From: a virus
DNA length: 22,689 nt
Reading direction: 5' to 3' (one strand)
IMG/VR virus record: IMGVR_UViG_3300021085_000239
Coordinates: 1-22,689 of that record
Part shown: positions 22,076-22,689 of the stretch, piece after piece
Layout: the number at the start of each line of letters is the position of its first letter
Numbering within the stretch: position 1 is the first letter of the stretch
Notes under the pieces: generated by a model
What the model saw: only the letters and a program-made list of their open reading frames with translations
Databases searched by the model: none
What the model was told of the DNA's origin: nothing
Translations under genes and position numbers: made by a program

Positions 22076-22575
22076 TATTTAGCAATACACTCTGCCACAA
22101 TGAGTGCAGTATAGTTACCAGAAGGAAAAGCCTTTCCGTATCCATATTCTGCTTCTGAGGTTACGTTAAACCAAACGCTACCTGCTTTCACTAGATCAAA
22201 CTCTGTAGTGTGACCATTGTTATAAATAGCTTTGTCTGTGTTAAATACAGACATTTCCGAATCAGACATTTGACCTGCAACAGTTGTGCTTGTCCATTCT
22301 ACACTATCCGATAAGTTTGGAGAGCTTGAAAAGTCTGTTGGAGTTGTGATTACAGCTTTATACTTAGAAGCAGTAACGATATCATAACGAATGATTGGCA
22401 TTACACCTCCGTCTGCTGACTTCGTACTGAGCTTATCGACTGTAGGGTTACCAAACATACCTGGAGTGTCTGATTGAATTACACACTTTGATTCGATAAA
22501 TCCGTTTATTGGAATACTAGCTCCCGCTACATTTGCAGTAGCTGCTAGAATAGGTATTAATAATAGTTTTTTCAT
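22075..22575 (-). CDS. Secreted pilin-like / spore-coat-U-like protein (166 aa)
   Basis: Signal peptide MKKLLLIPILAATANVAGA, then a beta-rich domain. C31 in NGFIESKCVIQSD is followed by GMFGNP, and the C-terminus reads PSGNYTALIVAECIAK with C163. The combination of Cys near the first strand, FG, and final GxYT strand is what I would expect in spore coat U/CsuA-type or chaperone-usher pilin domains. The next gene is a one-domain chaperone-like protein, which strengthens the idea. An alternative is any secreted immunoglobulin-like protein. The ribosome site is AGGA nine bases from the ATG. Confidence 0.65.
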   Translation of the reverse strand: MKKLLLIPILAATANVAGASIPINGFIESKCVIQSDTPGMFGNPTVDKLSTKSADGGVMPIIRYDIVTASKYKAVITTPTDFSSSPNLSDSVEWTSTTVAGQMSDSEMSVFNTDKAIYNNGHTTEFDLVKAGSVWFNVTSEAEYGYGKAFPSGNYTALIVAECIAK

Positions 22576-22605
22576 ATTTTGAGTTCCTAGTGCGTGTGCA
22601 CGCCT

Positions 22606-22621
22606 CGATAATTAATTATCG
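22606..22621. repeat. 16-bp perfect palindrome CGATAATTAATTATCG
   Basis: A self-complementary 16-mer spanning the stop of the upstream partial gene and lying about 30 bases before the pilin-like ATG. It has no T-run after it, so it is not a terminator by itself. It may be a protein-binding site or chance in AT-rich sequence. Confidence 0.5.
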
Positions 22622-22689
22622 TATTGGGCTTCTACCATTTGTTCATGAAGCAATTGCTGAGCTAGCCCAACTCTCTTTGCTTTCTTATT
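22612..22689 (-). CDS. C-terminal end of an unknown gene cut by the window edge
   Basis: Only one minus-strand frame is open from the right edge: 25 codons ending KRVGLAQQLLHEQMVEAQYD plus Asn and TAA. The helix is amphipathic and plausible as the end of a real protein. Nothing can be said about its function. The other two frames stop within a few codons. Confidence 0.55.
   Translation of the reverse strand, partial: NKKAKRVGLAQQLLHEQMVEAQYDN

Overview
The window is the structural half of a tailed double-stranded DNA phage with a lambda/HK97-type siphovirus layout. Every gene I can support lies on the minus strand, so transcription runs from high to low coordinates. Gene packing is very tight, with many TAATG or ATGA stop/start overlaps. 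The host is probably Gram-negative: there is a phage lipoprotein with a clean lipobox, Sec signal peptides, a pilin/PapD-like pair and consensus sigma70 promoters. Several short, very basic proteins resemble families I associate with uncultured marine phages, so a marine bacterial host is a reasonable inference but is not proven by the sequence.

Layout in transcription order. (1) 22.7-20.8 kb: the end of an unknown gene, then three secreted proteins (a pilin-like protein, a small PapD-chaperone-like protein, and a secreted protein with a coiled-coil tail) and a membrane-anchored coiled-coil protein. (2) 20.7-17.3 kb: a near-perfect sigma70 promoter fires an apparently leaderless small-terminase-like gene, followed by small genes with membrane segments (XhlA-like, an EF-hand holin-like protein, a DUF1353 protein, a 48-residue membrane protein), a lipoprotein, and four strongly Lys/Arg-rich proteins, one only 25 residues long. 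(3) 17.3-12.1 kb: large terminase, a second consensus promoter with a 12-codon upstream ORF, an HNH protein, the portal, a small KPA-repeat protein, and a single ORF that fuses the prohead protease to the delta/scaffold region and the HK97-fold capsid protein. A good internal ribosome-binding site would also release the scaffold-capsid part alone. (4) 12.0-8.4 kb: a terminator-like hairpin, then head-tail connector, neck protein, tail terminator and major tail protein. (5) 8.4-1 bp: a third promoter followed at once by an intrinsic terminator, then the tail assembly chaperones G and GT (joined by a -1 frameshift at A_AAT_TTT), the tape measure, and the lambda-type tail tip genes M, L, K, I and the beginning of J, which runs off the left edge.

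Most unusual points: two tandem CBM5/12-like carbohydrate-binding repeats inserted inside the four-cysteine cluster of the gpL-like tail tip protein; two consensus promoters placed exactly 7 nt before an ATG, predicting leaderless messages; a promoter-terminator pair predicted to make a short RNA between head and tail operons; a secreted pilin-chaperone-like cassette in the phage; and a dense cluster of basic mini-proteins between the two terminase subunits. There is no stretch over 300 bases without a gene. No tRNA, CRISPR, insertion sequence, integrase, repressor or recognisable endolysin was seen. All assignments rest on reading the sequence and remembered family features; no database search was run.
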